Part shown: positions 1 to 11,644 of the stretch, in pieces
How positions within the stretch are numbered: position 1 is the first letter of the stretch
Layout: each line of letters begins with the position of its first letter
Origin: Maniola hyperantus
Taxonomy: Eukaryota > Arthropoda > Insecta > Lepidoptera > Nymphalidae
Assembly: GCF_902806685.2 (NCBI RefSeq)
Contig: NC_048538.1
Span: 13,640,001-13,704,000, forward strand
Reading direction: 5' to 3'
DNA length: 64,000 nt
Translations under genes and position numbers: made by a program
Notes under the pieces: model-generated
Databases searched by the model: none
The model's input: the letters and a program-made list of their open reading frames with translations, nothing else
Told to the model about the DNA's origin: nothing

Positions 1-403
1 CAACAAGAATCGCACAAATTCAGCCGATCAGAACTATTGAGATTGTAATAAGGATTGATGCAGGTTTTACGAAATCGACCTGCAGTATCATCCATTGAAT
101 AATGACAGCGACTTACTATTAGTGACCAGTAGAAAAGGCCTTAACATAACAGCGCCAAAACCTTGGCAAATCTGTTTGTTATCGCTTAAATCAGGCTTCA
201 CCTCTGCACAATCCATTTAATTAAAGTGAACTTCTCACAGTAAACTTAACTTACTGTAGATTTTTATTAATTTCTAAAGACACTACTTACTCACCTTTGT
301 TCTGGTTTAGTTCAACTGTTTATTATTCTCACGAGCATTGTTTTATTTATGTGTCTTTTCTGTTACGGTGAAAGGGACCATACTATAGGCCAATTTTGTC
401 CAC

Positions 404-668
404 TATACTCTATCCACGGAAATAAGTTGATATAGGGCTCTCTCTGTTACATAATCCCATACAAATGACAGAGACAAAAATGTCAGTGGGCGTTAACCGT
501 TTTGAGTCATCGAGCAATCATAAACATGTTTTCAAAAACATAGTTTCTTTTGTGTTTGGTTGGTGTCTCAAAATGATTAACGCCCACTGAGATTTTTATC
601 TCTGTCATTTGTATGGGATTACGTAACAAGAGCCCCATTAGTAACTTTTTCCATGGATAGATGGTAGA
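404..668. repeat. foldback (inverted-repeat) element, ~265 bp
   Basis: The left arm contains 'ATCCCATACAAATGACAGAG' and the right arm its near-exact reverse complement around 590-620. The arms extend outward through 'CTCTATCCACGGAAA' against 'TTTCCATGGATAGA'. No coding potential is seen, so this looks like a non-autonomous MITE or foldback element. It lies in the DNA upstream of the annexin exons. Confidence 0.75.
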
Positions 669-670
669 TA

Positions 671-768
671 TACGGCCGCACTCAAAGTCGCTTAATTGTT
701 ACTTAAGGCATGAATTAGTATGGATAATAATGCCTTAAGTAACGATTAAGCGACTCTGAGTACGGCTG
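671..768. repeat. near-perfect palindrome, ~98 bp
   Basis: The left arm 'AGTCGCTTAATTGTTACTTA' (about 687-706) is matched by 'TAAGTAACGATTAAGCGACT' on the right with a short spacer. The outer words 'TACGGCCG' and 'CGGCTGA' also pair loosely. It is a MITE-like foldback immediately downstream of another one. Confidence 0.75.
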
Positions 769-1236
769 ATAGAGTACTTATAGCAGTAAGTTACTTGTAC
801 CTACCTACTGTGTACAAATTCTACAAGTTAAACTAAAACTATCGATATAAAATCGTGTAGAAAAAGCAAGAGGCTTAATTATTTTTGTGGTCACCGCACC
901 ACTTTAGTTAATTATTAAATGTACAAGCTACATCAATGAGATTGGTAGGCGCTTACTCATAATTATTATGTAAGACGAAAGATTATGGAGAGTCACGGGG
1001 ATTATGGTTTTTCCTTTCGACGATTGTGATTTCTATCCTCGGTCGGCTTGGCTTTATTTATCAATAGGTAGGTACATATAAAAAAGTCCTTATTTACTGA
1101 CTGACTCATCAACGCCCAGTCCAAACTCTTGGACCTATTAAAAATATAGACTAGGTTTCGAAATTCCCACAGGATAGGGAATAAAATGGATTTTCACTTT
1201 CGCCTAGAGAAGCCGATGGGTGGTCGCTATGATATA

Positions 1237-1395
1237 AGTATAGTACGCGACAAGTCGATATGGCAATCGGGATATGAGTCGGGGGCGCCCCGCACACCCG
1301 CACGTCATCCGCACTCGCCCGCACCGGGTTAGCGCAGGGGGTGTGCGGGGCGTTCTCTCTTCGATTGCCATCCCGACCTGTCGCGTACTATACTT
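1237..1395. repeat. GC-rich TIR element, family G (copy 1)
   Basis: It is bounded by inverted 'TATAGTACGCGACA' and 'TGTCGCGTACTATA', with a GC-rich centre full of CGCCCCGCACACCC-type words. Related copies are at 40317-40444 and 62728-62818, and a partial copy is at about 5040-5110. It is a non-autonomous element; open frames across it reflect only its GC content. Confidence 0.75.
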
Positions 1396-1934
1396 AGCGA
1401 TAAAATAAGGCAATGTATTAGATAATTTATGATTCATGCAGATTAAAGTACCTACTAAGAAAAGTTTCATACGTTTTCACGAACGAGTATTAGACGCCTG
1501 GTGCCATACCTATACGCAGTGACTCTATTCAAGGAACAGTTTACTGCAATTATATTGTTATGCTCACTTCGCCTCACCGAGTACATTTATCACAATAACC
1601 AACGAATCAGTCTTGACTTTGGTCCCCGCTAAAATGGGTGTAGTTCGTTCCAAAACTATTGTTTTCGCGATATTCCACCTTCAGTAATTCGTGATATGGT
1701 GTGTTGTGATGTAAGAGAGTGCGTGTTGGTATTGAGACGCACGATACGTCCGTGAAAGTGTGTCCTTTGGAATAATTAATATGTCCTCCGTAACATCCAA
1801 TTCGAGTATGCGCAGCGTCTATAGAGCGTCAATTGGCATACGACGTGGGTTCAAGTCGTTTCGTTATACGGTATTTATTTGCCTTTCATGGATCGGTGGC
1901 AGATCTATATCTCCGTCGATATATACATCAACAC

Positions 1935-2165
1935 TCACATATCAACGCACAGCTAAGGCCTCATTCAGAGTGACGCGGGGCGTTGATGCGCGGCGCGTCT
2001 TGCGTTTATTCCATTCACGGAGAAGCGGGTGGCGGTGCCTGCAGCGGCACACAAGCAACCGCACACCACAAGCAGCCCACCTCGCACTTTTCCATGCTAC
2101 GCTGCGGGGAACGGGGCTTGCGCACGCTACATTGTCCACCGCGACCAAATCTGTCATCATCAACT
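1935..2165. repeat. GC-rich repeat-like block
   Basis: This GC-rich island sits in AT-rich DNA and starts 'TCATTCAGAGTGACGCGGGG'. Overlapping open frames exist on both strands but do not resemble any protein I know. The composition fits a MITE or other dispersed element better than a gene. A CpG-rich promoter for the annexin cannot be excluded from sequence alone. Confidence 0.4.
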
Positions 2166-2167
2166 TA

Positions 2168-2467
2168 TCGCCAGCTGACTATTGAGCACGGGTCTCCTCT
2201 CAGAATGAGAAGGGTTTTCCCATAGTCTACCATGCTGGCCAAGTGCAGATTGACAGACTTAACACACCTTTAAAAACATTATAGAGAACTCTCAGGCACG
2301 CAGGTTTCCTCACTATGTTTTCCTTCACCGTTACAGCAAGTATTATTTTAATTACTACTACAAACGCACATAACTCCGAAAAGTTAGAGGTGCGTGCCCG
2401 GGAGCGTACCCCCGATCTCTGATTAGGAGGCGGACGTCCTAACCACTATAGGCTATCTATCACAGCT
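2168..2467 (-). repeat. SINE family 1, tRNA-like head, antisense copy
   Basis: On the minus strand it starts 'AGCTGTGATAGCCTA(T)', runs through a Pol III B-box-like segment and the module 'CTTTTCGGAGTTATGTGCGT', and ends at a 'GAGGAGACCCGTGCTC' tail. Members of the same family lie at 3507-3784, 21492-21797, 26456-26778, 54195-54518 and 58746-59053. Confidence 0.8.
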
Positions 2468-2814
2468 GGTTTAAATACAACAATGTTATTTATTTCTTCT
2501 TACTCGTACAAACTTCTATAATATTATCACTTGATTTGATGAGATGTTATCTTATCACAAGACATGTAATTTTACACAAATATTTTGCACTTATCTTACA
2601 ATTTACACTTCATATATATCAAAACAAGCTTCTGATAGTGTATCTTCACCACTTAAAGATACTGACTCCTACATCTATTATAATATATATATATATATAA
2701 TATTGGTATTGAACATGACCCTATGCTAATGCTCTAATAAAATATTAACTCTATGAATGCCGTGCTGAATTGAGAATGTGAATGAGTTTTTGTATTGGGA
2801 ATCTGTCAAAAAGA

Positions 2815-3290
2815 CTATCCGTTAGATAAAGTTTATCTGGTGGTTGTTTTCTTAAATTATCCTCTCTATGGCTCTTCAATTCCACGTGACGTTTAGCGAA
2901 GTGCATTGTACTGGTACAATGCAGCACTGGAACTAATAAAAGCCATAGAGCAAAATAAGAAAAAGAAACAGGTCCTAATCCGTTAGATAAAGTTTATCTG
3001 ATGAGTGATGGTTAACAGATAAATTTGTCATTTTGACAGATTTCCAAAATAAAAACTGTCATAACGTCTTTATTCGATGGATAAAGTTTATCTGGCGGTT
3101 GTGAAACAGGCCTTTAACCTCTTATGTTGACAGATAACTAATGATATAATCTTATCTAACGGATAAATTGGTCGTTTTGACAGATTCCCAAAAAAAAACT
3201 GTCATAACGTCTTTATTCGTTGGACAAAGTTTATCTGGCAGTTGTGAAACAGGCCTTCAACCTCATACGTTGACAGATAACTAATGATAT
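2815..3290. repeat. tandem/palindromic repeat block abutting annexin exon
   Basis: The short palindrome 'TAGATAAAGTTTATCTG' and variants recur about five times. Two ~120-bp segments (about 3045-3165 and 3180-3290) are near duplicates containing 'CTGTCATAACGTCTTTATTC' and 'GACAGATAACTAATGATAT'. The block ends about 15 bp before the acceptor of the first annexin exon, so it forms the 3' end of that intron. Confidence 0.7.
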
Positions 3291-3305
3291 TTAAATTTCT
3301 TTCAG

Positions 3306-6300
3306 TCAAAGCCAACGGTAGTACCCGTGAACCCGTTTGACCCGCGGGAAGATGCAGCCATCCTCCGCAAGGCTATGAAAGGGTTCGGGACGGACGAGAA
3401 GGCGATCATACAAGTGTTGACACGTAGAAGTAATGAGCAGCGTCTGCGGATAGCCTTTGAGTTCAAGACTCTGTATGGAAAGGTGAGGAACTCAACTCAA
3501 AACATAAATCATCATCAACACATCGCCGGTTCACTACTGAGCACGGGTTTTGTCTTAGAAAAAATTTATGCCATAGGCCATGTGCGAATTGGCAGACCTC
3601 ACACACCTTTGAGAACATAACGGAGGAGAACTCTCAATTGGGCATGTTTTCTCAGGGCGTTTCCTTTACGATTAAAGCAAGTGATATTTTGAAAGTTAGA
3701 GGCGTATCCAGGATCAAACCCTGGAGTCTGGACTGGACTACCGAATGGGAGGCCGACGTATTAACCACTAGGCTATCACTGCTTATTATTATCAAAACAA
3801 TATATTGAGATATTATATTGTTTACAATATCTTTTTATGTGTAGAGACCATTTTGACCTGTCGTTTGTCGGCGCGCGTCGTCAGTAAAGTGCTGTATAAT
3901 GTACTTATTGCTTCAGAATTTAAGCAAACATACGAACGCTCGGTGGTTGACTAATTCGTGATTTAAAAAAAAAATGTAGCTAGTGTATGACTAGTACATA
4001 CTGTTGTCATTAAGTTTTAAAAAAGTTCAGAAAACATAAGTTTTCAAATAGGTTCTTTAAACTTTACGATACCACGTAAATAATTGAGTGTGGTAGGTTT
4101 TCTGAAGTGTATTAGTGCGTTTTAAGGTATTAAATATTTTATTTCTCTGATGTAGGGTTGCTTTTCGCGTGCATAGGTATTTCTTTAAAAAAGATATTTC
4201 AATTCCATTTAGTAAATTGTTCCCTCCGGCGTCAGTTACACCCTGCCTAAGTGATATTAGTTTATAATTTACGTAAGCATCCAAGCATAAATATAGTACT
4301 AAACAAACACTATGCTTTAATTGATTAACTTTACATATCTGTGTGAAATAAATAATTATATTAATGTAAATTTATTTAATGATAATTTAAATGTCGTTCA
4401 AATTTCGCCCCTAGAAATATCATCATCACAAGTTTATATTAAAATCTTTACTTGAAAGTGTCCAGTTTAAGAAATTAGTCAAAATAATGACTAATTTGTG
4501 AGTAGCTCACGTCAAACACATTATTTTGACTAATTTCTTAAACTGGACACTTTCGAGTAAAGATTTTTATATAAGCCTGTGAAGATAATACTGCTAGTGG
4601 CTCAATTTGAATGCCATAAGCCTACTTTGTCGTGTTAGTTCACAAATTGCGAAAAACCAAATTAAATTTTAATTTCGCGGGCAGACCGTGTCTTCCACCT
4701 TAATAAGAGAAAATATCTCTTTATATTATAACCAGTAAACCGGTAAAGAAGACGATATACTTAGCAATATTTTGTCAGCAGGACCTCGTATCAGATCTCA
4801 AAAGCGAGACCACCGGGAAGTTTGAAGATATACTAGTGGCTCTGATGACCCCACTGCCACAGTTCTACGCCAAGGAGCTCCATGATGCCACCGCGGGCAT
4901 CGGCACTGATGAAGACGTGCTCATCGAAGTCATGTGCACCATGTCCAACCATGAGATTCATGTCATCAAACAAGCATATACTGCAAGTGAGTATCTTCTC
5001 TTCTTCATGTGCCTCTCCATTACTGAAGTTTAGCCCCCGTGCTAATACCGTGTGGGCGAGCGCGAGCGCCTCATGCTCCGATTGCCATATCGACCTGTCG
5101 TGGACTATAACTTGCATGTCGGAGATACTAGGCCACTTTTTATCACGAGAAATCAAAGAGAGCGCACGGGTTTTTGCTAAAACAAAAAAAAAATGTATTC
5201 CCAGTTTGGCATAAAAGTAATATTAGTTAATCACTGGAAACAATAATAGTAGGTATTTATGCATATAATATAATATACTTAGTTTGAAATAACTTCGACA
5301 TTTGCGAAGGTTTTTCCTTAACCGATTGTAGTTTTTAAATATTTAGTTATTTATTTGTATTCAGTGGTTAAATTATATACCTACAACGTTAGTTTCAGTT
5401 GACGCAAAAACCGAAACTCGTGTCGAATATTTTTACATAAAGAATTAAATATGCAAAATTTCAAAAATATTTAACATAAACTTACGAAGTCATAAGCTTA
5501 TTGTGTTGTCGTTGTACCGAAAAAACATGGTCACCTCGAGCGCGGCGCTACGCTGTCTATCCCGCCCCGCGCCCGCGAACGTTGGGGTCTCAAGGTGCTA
5601 GAATGGCCACCTCGCACCGAAAACACCAATCTTACACACCCTCTCTCATAACACACATACACACACATATATAGCAGACATACCTACACTATAGGTACTA
5701 TATTAGTTTATTTCCCAGAGAGGTCATCTAGTATGTATATAATATATACATACTAGATATATTATGTAGGTATATATTAAACTTCACTGTAACTTAATGT
5801 CAAAAATGTTTTTTTTTTGAATAATATTTTCTTATTATTTATTGTTTTCAATATTCTAGTCTGTAAGGGGAGAGCCCTGATGCCTATAACACGAGTTTAC
5901 AACTTATTTTAGGCATCGGTGGCTTAACCTAATTCTTGGAATTATTATATTATTATTAAGCGCAGCGTTGGTAGACTAGGTGAACAGACGACATCAAACG
6001 AGTCGCAGGGAACCGCTGTACTCAGGCGCCGCAGGACCGTGGCGTGTGGAAGTCCCTATGTCCGGCAATGGACGTTTATCGGTTGACTAACTTATGCTCG
6101 CGACTTCGTCCGCGTGGACTCCACAAATTTCAAACCCCTATTTCACCCCCTTAGGGGTTGAATTTTCAAAAATCCTTTCTTAGCGGATGCCTACGTCATA
6201 ATAGCTATCTGCAAGTCAGCCCGATCCGTCTAGTAGTTTGAGCTGTGCGTTGACATATTATATCAGGCAGTCCTTTCCCTTTTATATGTTTAAGATAAAT

Positions 6301-9300
6301 CCTAGTATTTTTACTTTTAAAAATTAAATGGCTTCGATTTTATCCGAGGTAACATTACACGTTGTAATTAAATGGAAGCGGAAGACAAGCAAATAAGTGA
6401 AGGATACAAGCAATTTTGAACTCTAATAATATGCTCGATTGCATCCATTACCGCGAATCCACACATTCTGGATTGTGTAAAACATCCTTGAGTTGAAATG
6501 AGACGTTTCCTTCACAATTACTAATAATCCTTACTTTAGGATTGCTGGTATACTTAAGTCTCCTAGCATAATATTATTATATGTATTATATTATGTATGT
6601 ATTCGTAAGCACTTGTAAAAGTTTATACGAATAAAAAAAAAAAAAGATTTTCATTTCATTTCATTATGTATGTATGGCTAAGTCCGCGTGGAATTAGATT
6701 ATCAAAAATAAATCAGTTTTAAAGGAAAACTATCATGGCTAAGTAGGGTTCACAGGTTAAGGAGTTATATCTGTTTTTCGAGTGTAAAATAATTGTGACT
6801 CCGGAACCTTAAACTGCGCGTGGCCCGCCACGCACTTGGCCGGTTTTTTATGTTTGCGTTTTACTTTCAGTGTACGGAACTCTTCTAGAAGATGACTTGC
6901 GCGGCGACACGTCAGGAAACTTCAAGAGGCTGATGACATCATTGTGCATGGTAATATGATTTGTATTTTGAATTTAGACTAGGATATTTGTACTTAGCTA
7001 TCATGATCAACCCAATGACGGCTCACTGCAGAGCACGGCGGGTTGATTGCGTATCTCGCGACAGGCTTGGGACAGGCGTAAATCTCGCGATCATTGCTGT
7101 CAAACGTCCGGCCAGAAACAGACAGCAATAGCCACAAAGCAAAATAAGAAGAAGAAAAAGAGAGACAGCAAATGAACTGTCAGATTGCTACTGCTGTCGC
7201 GTTGCTGTCGCTACTGCAACGTTTTACGTAATAACCCCGCCGGTCTCCTCTCAAAGATGTAAGCTCTGTACCAAACTTCGTTAAAATCGGTTCAACGGAT
7301 GGGCCGTGAAGATGGTAGCAAATAGACAGTCAGAGGCAGACACACTTTTGCATTTATAATATTAGTAAATAAATAAGTAAAAATATTTTTTACTAGCTGA
7401 TGCCCGCGACTTCGTATGCGTGGATTTAGGTTTTTAAAAATCCCGAGGGAACTCATCAATTTTCCGGGATGAAAGGTAGCCTATGTCCTTCCCCGGGATA
7501 TAAGCTAACTCTGTACCAAATTTCTGACTGATGCGCTGATAGCGCACAGCTCAATCTACTGGACGGATCGGGCTGAAATTTGACATGCAGATAGCTATTA
7601 TGACGTAGGCATCCGCTAAGAAAGTATTTTTGAAACTTAACCCCTAAGGGGGTGAAATAGGGGTTTGAAATGTATGTAGTCCACGCGGACGAAGTCGCGA
7701 GCATAAGCTAGTGGATAATAAATGACCAAGAGTACTAAAATGCGGTACTTCCAATTTCAGGGCAACCGATCGGAAGAGTTCCACGTGGACCAGGCAAGAG
7801 CAAGGGAAGATGCTAGGAGCTTGCTACAAGCAGGTAAACGAACAATCTTTATCAAATAAAAGCTATACTAAGTATACAGGGTGGAACCAGAACGCTAGCA
7901 AAAACGAAGACAGGTACCTACTGACGATTACTGGTATGATACCAAAAAAAAAATTGCGAAAAAATTTCCTATATTTTGTAAAAGTTCACGATATATTGCA
8001 AATAAAACATCTGACTGACGTATTGGACTGTGTTTAGGTAGTATAACGATAACGCTAAGTTGCTAGCGTTCTGGTTACATCCTGTATAATATTTTACTTT
8101 ATATCCAAGTAAAATAATAGCTGAATGTTCTGGTTCCTTTCTCTATAACTCTCTGTTACGTAAATCATATCTTAAAACCCTTTTTTAAAACACTATTATT
8201 TTACGATTTGACATTAGCTAATGTCAAAACGTGTTGTTTAATTAAAAATTCGACTTTTGAGCTCTCTCGCTCTAGTTGACAAACATTCTCTCCACTGTCG
8301 TCCAGTGATGATGATTAACGTATAAATCACTATTACTGTCTGATCATGATTCATGACCTCCACACAATATTATAGGTACATGAAATGCTCATACATAAAT
8401 GATAAGGTGACTAACTTCCGGACCGTGTTATTGACAAGCAACCAAAGCACAGTAGATAATATAATACATTGCAAAAGTATATACTTAATATGTAATAATT
8501 TATCATCATCGTCATTATCATTATTATTAACCGATAGACGTCCACGTTGGACATAGAGACAACACTTGGCCGGTTTTTTTAACCGATTTCCAAAAAGGAG
8601 GTGGTTCTCAATTCGGCCCGTTTTTTTTTTAACGTATGTTCACCGTTTTTTCGAGGTTTCTGGACCGATTTGCAGTTTTTTTTTTAAAGAAAATGATTGA
8701 AATTGACCACTCCATTCCTTCTCCAGGTGAGCTGCGTCTCGGCACAGACGAGTCCATCTTCAACGCGGTGCTGTGTTCGCGATCGTTCATGCAGCTGGCG
8801 GCTGTCTTCCAGGAGTACCACAGCCTGACCGGCCACGACATCGATGACGCCATCAAGGCTGAGTTCTCCGGTGACCTGGAGAAGGCTCTACGGGCTATCG
8901 GTAAGCGAATCAATGTTATTTCTATACAGTTATGCTATCCTGGTATCAAATCGTATGCAAAGCTGGGGCCAAAGGTGTAAATAATTTTATAGCAACGAAA
9001 TCCTTACTTCCATACTAATCAGTACCCTTATAATAAGTGTGTTTGTTTGTTGGTTTGTCCTTCAATCACGTCACAACGGATCGACGTAATTTTTGAAAAT
9101 TCAATCCCTAAGGGGGTGAAATACGGGTTTGTAATGTAGTCGACGCGGACGAAGTCGCCAGCATATGCTAGTCAATTATAATATTATAAATGCGACAGTG
9201 TGTCTGTCTCTTTAACTGATTTTGACGAAATTTGGTACAGAGAAAGCTTCCATCCCGGCGAAGAGCATTGGCTACTTTTGGTCTCTGAAAATCAAAAAGT

Positions 9301-10425
9301 TCCCATGGTATTTTTATAAACCTAAATCGACGAAATTGCGGGCATCATCTTGTTATGAAATAGGTTGAAATGTGTTCAACATTTTCTTGGCAGACTACGT
9401 CAAAGACTCCTATTAAAAGAAACAACTTCATAATTTCATCGTAAATAATCCTTTCAGTGAAAGTGGTTCGCAACAAGCCATTATTCTTCGCGGAGCGTCT
9501 CCACAAGTCGATGAAGGGGCTCGGCACTAACGATCGTCAGCTCATCCGCATCATGGTGACGCGCTGCGAGGTGGACCTCGGGGATATCGCGGACATGTTC
9601 CAGTCCAAGTACGGGGAGTCGCTGCAGAGCTGGATTGAGGTGGGTACATTGATCGCAAAATCGTCGGGCGAGTTTCGATCCTTATGTCGTCGACATTCCA
9701 TCTACACGCACGAAACGTTGCGTCATTCCTCATACGCATGGCTAAGGTTTGGAAGGGTACATTGATCGCAAAACCGTCGGGCGAGTTTCCATCCTTATGT
9801 CGTCGACATTCCATCTACACCCACGAAACGTTTTGCGTCATTCCTCATACGCATGGCTAAGGTTTGGAAGGGTACATTGATCGCAAAACCGTCGGGCGAG
9901 TTTCCATCCTTATGTCGTCGACATTCCATCTACACGCACGAAACGTTTTGCGTCATTCCTCATACGCTAAGGTTTGGAATACTCTTTCTCGATCTCTGTT
10001 TCCTATCAATTACAATCCGGGTATCTTTGAGACGAGAGTGAATAGGCTTCTTCTAGGTAAACGCGTCCCATCTTAAGCCACATCATCACGTTCCATCAGG
10101 TGTGATAGTGAAAAAAATGTTGCAATGCAACTAATGATAGAGGAATGTGCAGTGCTCAGACAATACGTCAAACGAGCATGAAAAACCCCACATTTTTATC
10201 ATTTGTTTTTGTTGAAAAATAAATAAATGAAATGAAACTCACTTGGTCTTATCGTAACCCTAAACAAATCCAAATCCTGTAACTCTAAAACTATAAACTT
10301 TAATTTTTAATCTTCATTTCATCCTTCGTAGATCATTATCTAAAATAGCTATTTTCTTATTTTTTCAGGGTGATTGTTCCGGCCACTACAAAAAGTGTCT
10401 GCTGGGTCTATTAGGTCTCTATTAG
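3306..10425 (+). CDS. AnxB11-like: annexin (annexin B11-like), four-repeat core, N-terminal head missing
   Basis: This is a calcium-dependent phospholipid-binding protein. I join seven exons: 3306-3482, 4782-4986, 6871-6950, 7761-7833, 8727-8900, 9458-9639 and 10369-10425. All introns are GT-AG and the phases match throughout (948 nt, 315 residues plus TAG). The protein has four annexin repeats. Each carries the type II calcium signature: MKGFGTDE, TAGIGTDE, GELRLGTDE and MKGLGTND. Repeat 1 starts at NPFDPREDAAILRKAMKGFG, and the C-terminus is GDCSGHYKKCLLGLLGLY. The order and wording (TVVP-NPFDPREDA, IKQAYTAMYG, GDCSGHYKKCLL) fit the insect B11 group better than B9 or B10 as I remember them; that assignment is inference. 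The first exon has an acceptor and no ATG, so at least one 5' exon (a Gly/Pro-rich head in B11 proteins) lies upstream and was not found. No breaks are seen in the core. Confidence 0.93.
3507..3784 (-). repeat. SINE family 1, antisense, in annexin intron
   Basis: It has the same tail and head modules as the 2168-2467 copy ('CACATCGCCGGTTCACTACT' near one end, 'CTAGGCTATCACTGCTT' at the other). It lies in the annexin intron between 3482 and 4782. Confidence 0.75.
4434..4575. repeat. foldback element, ~140 bp, annexin intron
   Basis: The left arm contains 'GTGTCCAGTTTAAGAAATTA' and the right arm its exact reverse complement 'TAATTTCTTAAACTGGACAC'. The arms extend through AAATCTTTACT and AGTAAAGATTT. 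The spacer is short. No coding content is seen. Confidence 0.8.
5957..6085 (+). mobile_element. LINE ORF2 3' fragment
   Basis: This is a diverged copy of the C-terminal end of a non-LTR retrotransposon reading frame (…DDI-R-A--W---QDRGVWKSL…-WTSIG), better preserved at 55918-56290. It carries 'GACCGTGGCGTGTGGAAGTC' and ends near 'CGTTTATCGGTTGA'. The frame is broken here. Confidence 0.7.
6092..6300 (+). repeat. dispersed repeat F ('CTCGCGACTTCGTCCGCGTG')
   Basis: This is one of the most frequent families in the window. Its conserved words are CACCCCCTTAGGGGTTGAAT, TTAGCGGATGCCTACGTCAT and TTTGAGCTGTGCGTTGA. Comparable copies are at 29140-29365, 37970-38140 (antisense), 43120-43345, 48000-48245 and 49141-49360 (antisense). 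No open frame is seen, so it is probably a SINE or the 3' end of a LINE. Confidence 0.7.
7012..7255. mobile_element. MITE family H inserted inside a SINE-1 fragment
   Basis: Flanking SINE words (GATCAACCCAATGACGGCTC before and TCTCCTCTCAAAGATG after) are split by a ~205-bp element. The element has inverted ends 'CGGGTTGATTGCGTATCTCG' and '...TTACGTAATAACCCCG' and the internal word 'AGCCACAAAGCAAAATAAGA'. A second copy is nested in a different SINE at 10707-10917. Confidence 0.65.
7385..7715. repeat. two dispersed repeats back to back, annexin intron
   Basis: A sense 'ACTAGCTGATGCCCGCGACT' repeat (to about 7530) is followed by an antisense family-F copy ending 'CCACGCGGACGAAGTCGCGA'. It lies about 45 bp before the annexin exon that starts at 7761. 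Confidence 0.65.
7875..8088. repeat. TIR element, family D (copy 1)
   Basis: It is bounded by 'TACAGGGTGGAACCAGAACG' and the matching inverted end 'GCGTTCTGGTTACATCCTGT'. A second, inverted and longer copy is at about 44644-44931. The termini look like those of a cut-and-paste DNA transposon, but no transposase frame is present. Confidence 0.7.
9643..10100 (+). repeat. tandem 113-115 bp repeat made from a LINE 3' end
   Basis: Three starts of 'GGTACATTGATCGCAAAA' occur at 9643, 9756 and 9871. The units carry ACATTCCATCTACACGCACG and CATACGCATGGCTAAGGTTT. They lead into a fragment reading NYNPGIFETRVNRLLLGK before a stop, a typical LINE ORF2 C-terminus in moths. The array begins within 4 bp of the annexin splice donor at 9640. 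Confidence 0.7.
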
Positions 10426-10524
10426 AGGTGACGTCATAACTGTTTATTTTTAAAGGAGATCGCACAACAGTAAGAAACACCAGAACCCGCCAGAATAGCA
10501 AATGCCCATTTTTCAGTACCTAAA

Positions 10525-11010
10525 ACCTCTCTAACTCAGTGGTAATCTCATAAGCGAGAGATCTTGGGTTCGATTTCCCGTCAGGGACATGTTCTAGTGG
10601 GAGGCCTACCACCGTGCCGGCAAAGCCGTACCGCGATTTAGCGTTCCGGTATAATGCGACATAGAATTATAGATTAGGTTATGGTTTCATCAACACCGTC
10701 ACTTCCGGCGGGGTGATTACGTATCTCGCGACAAGCTTGCGACAGGCGTAAATCTCGCGATCATTGCTGTCAAACGTCACACGTAACAGTGGCTAGAGAG
10801 ACGGCAATAGCCACAAAGCAAAATAAGAAGAAGAGAGACAGCAAATGAACTGTCGCATTGGTACTGCTGTCGCGTTCCTGTCGCTACTGCAACGTTTTAC
10901 GTAATCACCCCGCCGGTTTCCTCTAAAGTCCTTAGACTGCATCATCGCTTACCACCAGGTGAGATCGCAGTCAAGGGTTAAGCTGTATGTATAAAAGCAA
11001 ATAAAAAAAT
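10525..11010 (+). mobile_element. SINE family 2 split by MITE family H
   Basis: The SINE head (CTCTAACTCAGTGGTAATCT, then GGGTTCGATTTCCCGTCAGG) and tail (GACTGCATCATCGCTTACCA, CACCAGGTGAGATCGCAGTC) are separated by a MITE at about 10707-10917. The MITE has inverted ends CGGGGTGATTACG and CGTAATCACCCCG, flanked on both sides by CCGG. Confidence 0.75.
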
Positions 11011-11030
11011 TGTAACCTTTACAGTAATCA

Positions 11031-11316
11031 CAAAACAAGTAGTCCAATCTGAAGTTTCAACTTGACGGTTTGCGCAGGTCATAGACTGAGGCTGAGATCT
11101 ATAGAGCGCACTCTGACTTTACTTAGACTTAGACAGAGTTAATACGAGACAGAATTTTGTGGGAGATATTGCTCTGTCTCGTTTTAACTCTGTCATAAGT
11201 CTAAGCAAAGTCAGACTATTAAATAACCTAAGGATTAAATACACAAGCCCGGCTGAGATCATCTTTCTGCGCAGTCATACGACTCGTGTTCAGATTGGAC
11301 TACTTGTTTTGTACAC
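11031..11316. repeat. nested foldbacks: MITE family A within an outer inverted repeat
   Basis: The outer arms are 'ACAAAACAAGTAGTCCAATC' and its reverse complement 'GATTGGACTACTTGTTTTGT'. Inside, at about 11090-11215, is MITE family A: AGATCTATAGAGCGCACTCT … GTTTTAACTCTGTC … AAGTCTAAGCAAAGTCAGA. Confidence 0.75.
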
Positions 11317-11644
11317 ACTATACAGAGGTCGCTGATGTGAGTAGAGGTGTCATGATTTCTTCGATAAATCCGATGCAGCTAAATCTGTTCTGTGCAGTAC
11401 GTGCTTCTGGCGGGTAGTTTGTTGGTATGCGATCACCTTAATTAATATTCATCTGTGTCAGTGGTTAAACGTAAATGTCTCAAAAGTATGTCTTTTTTAC
11501 AATGTTTGATGTTTACATAATTATTAGTATATTACGGCTCTTACTGATAAAAAATTTACACATGCCTTATGACATTTTTATCCCACCCAGCGAAATTTAT
11601 ACCACCTAAAATTTATTTAATTGTAATTCTTCATAAGCGATTTA

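Noticed and set aside
1760..2225. Overlapping frames near the annexin 5' side as a new gene
   Set aside because: Frames on both strands overlap in a GC-rich repeat-like block and run into a SINE. No splice logic or recognisable protein is seen.
3327..3620. Annexin start at the GTG of 3327
   Set aside because: The residues before it continue the annexin-type sequence (TVVPVNPFDP) back to a clear acceptor at 3304-3305, so this is an internal exon. The frame after 3482 is intron.
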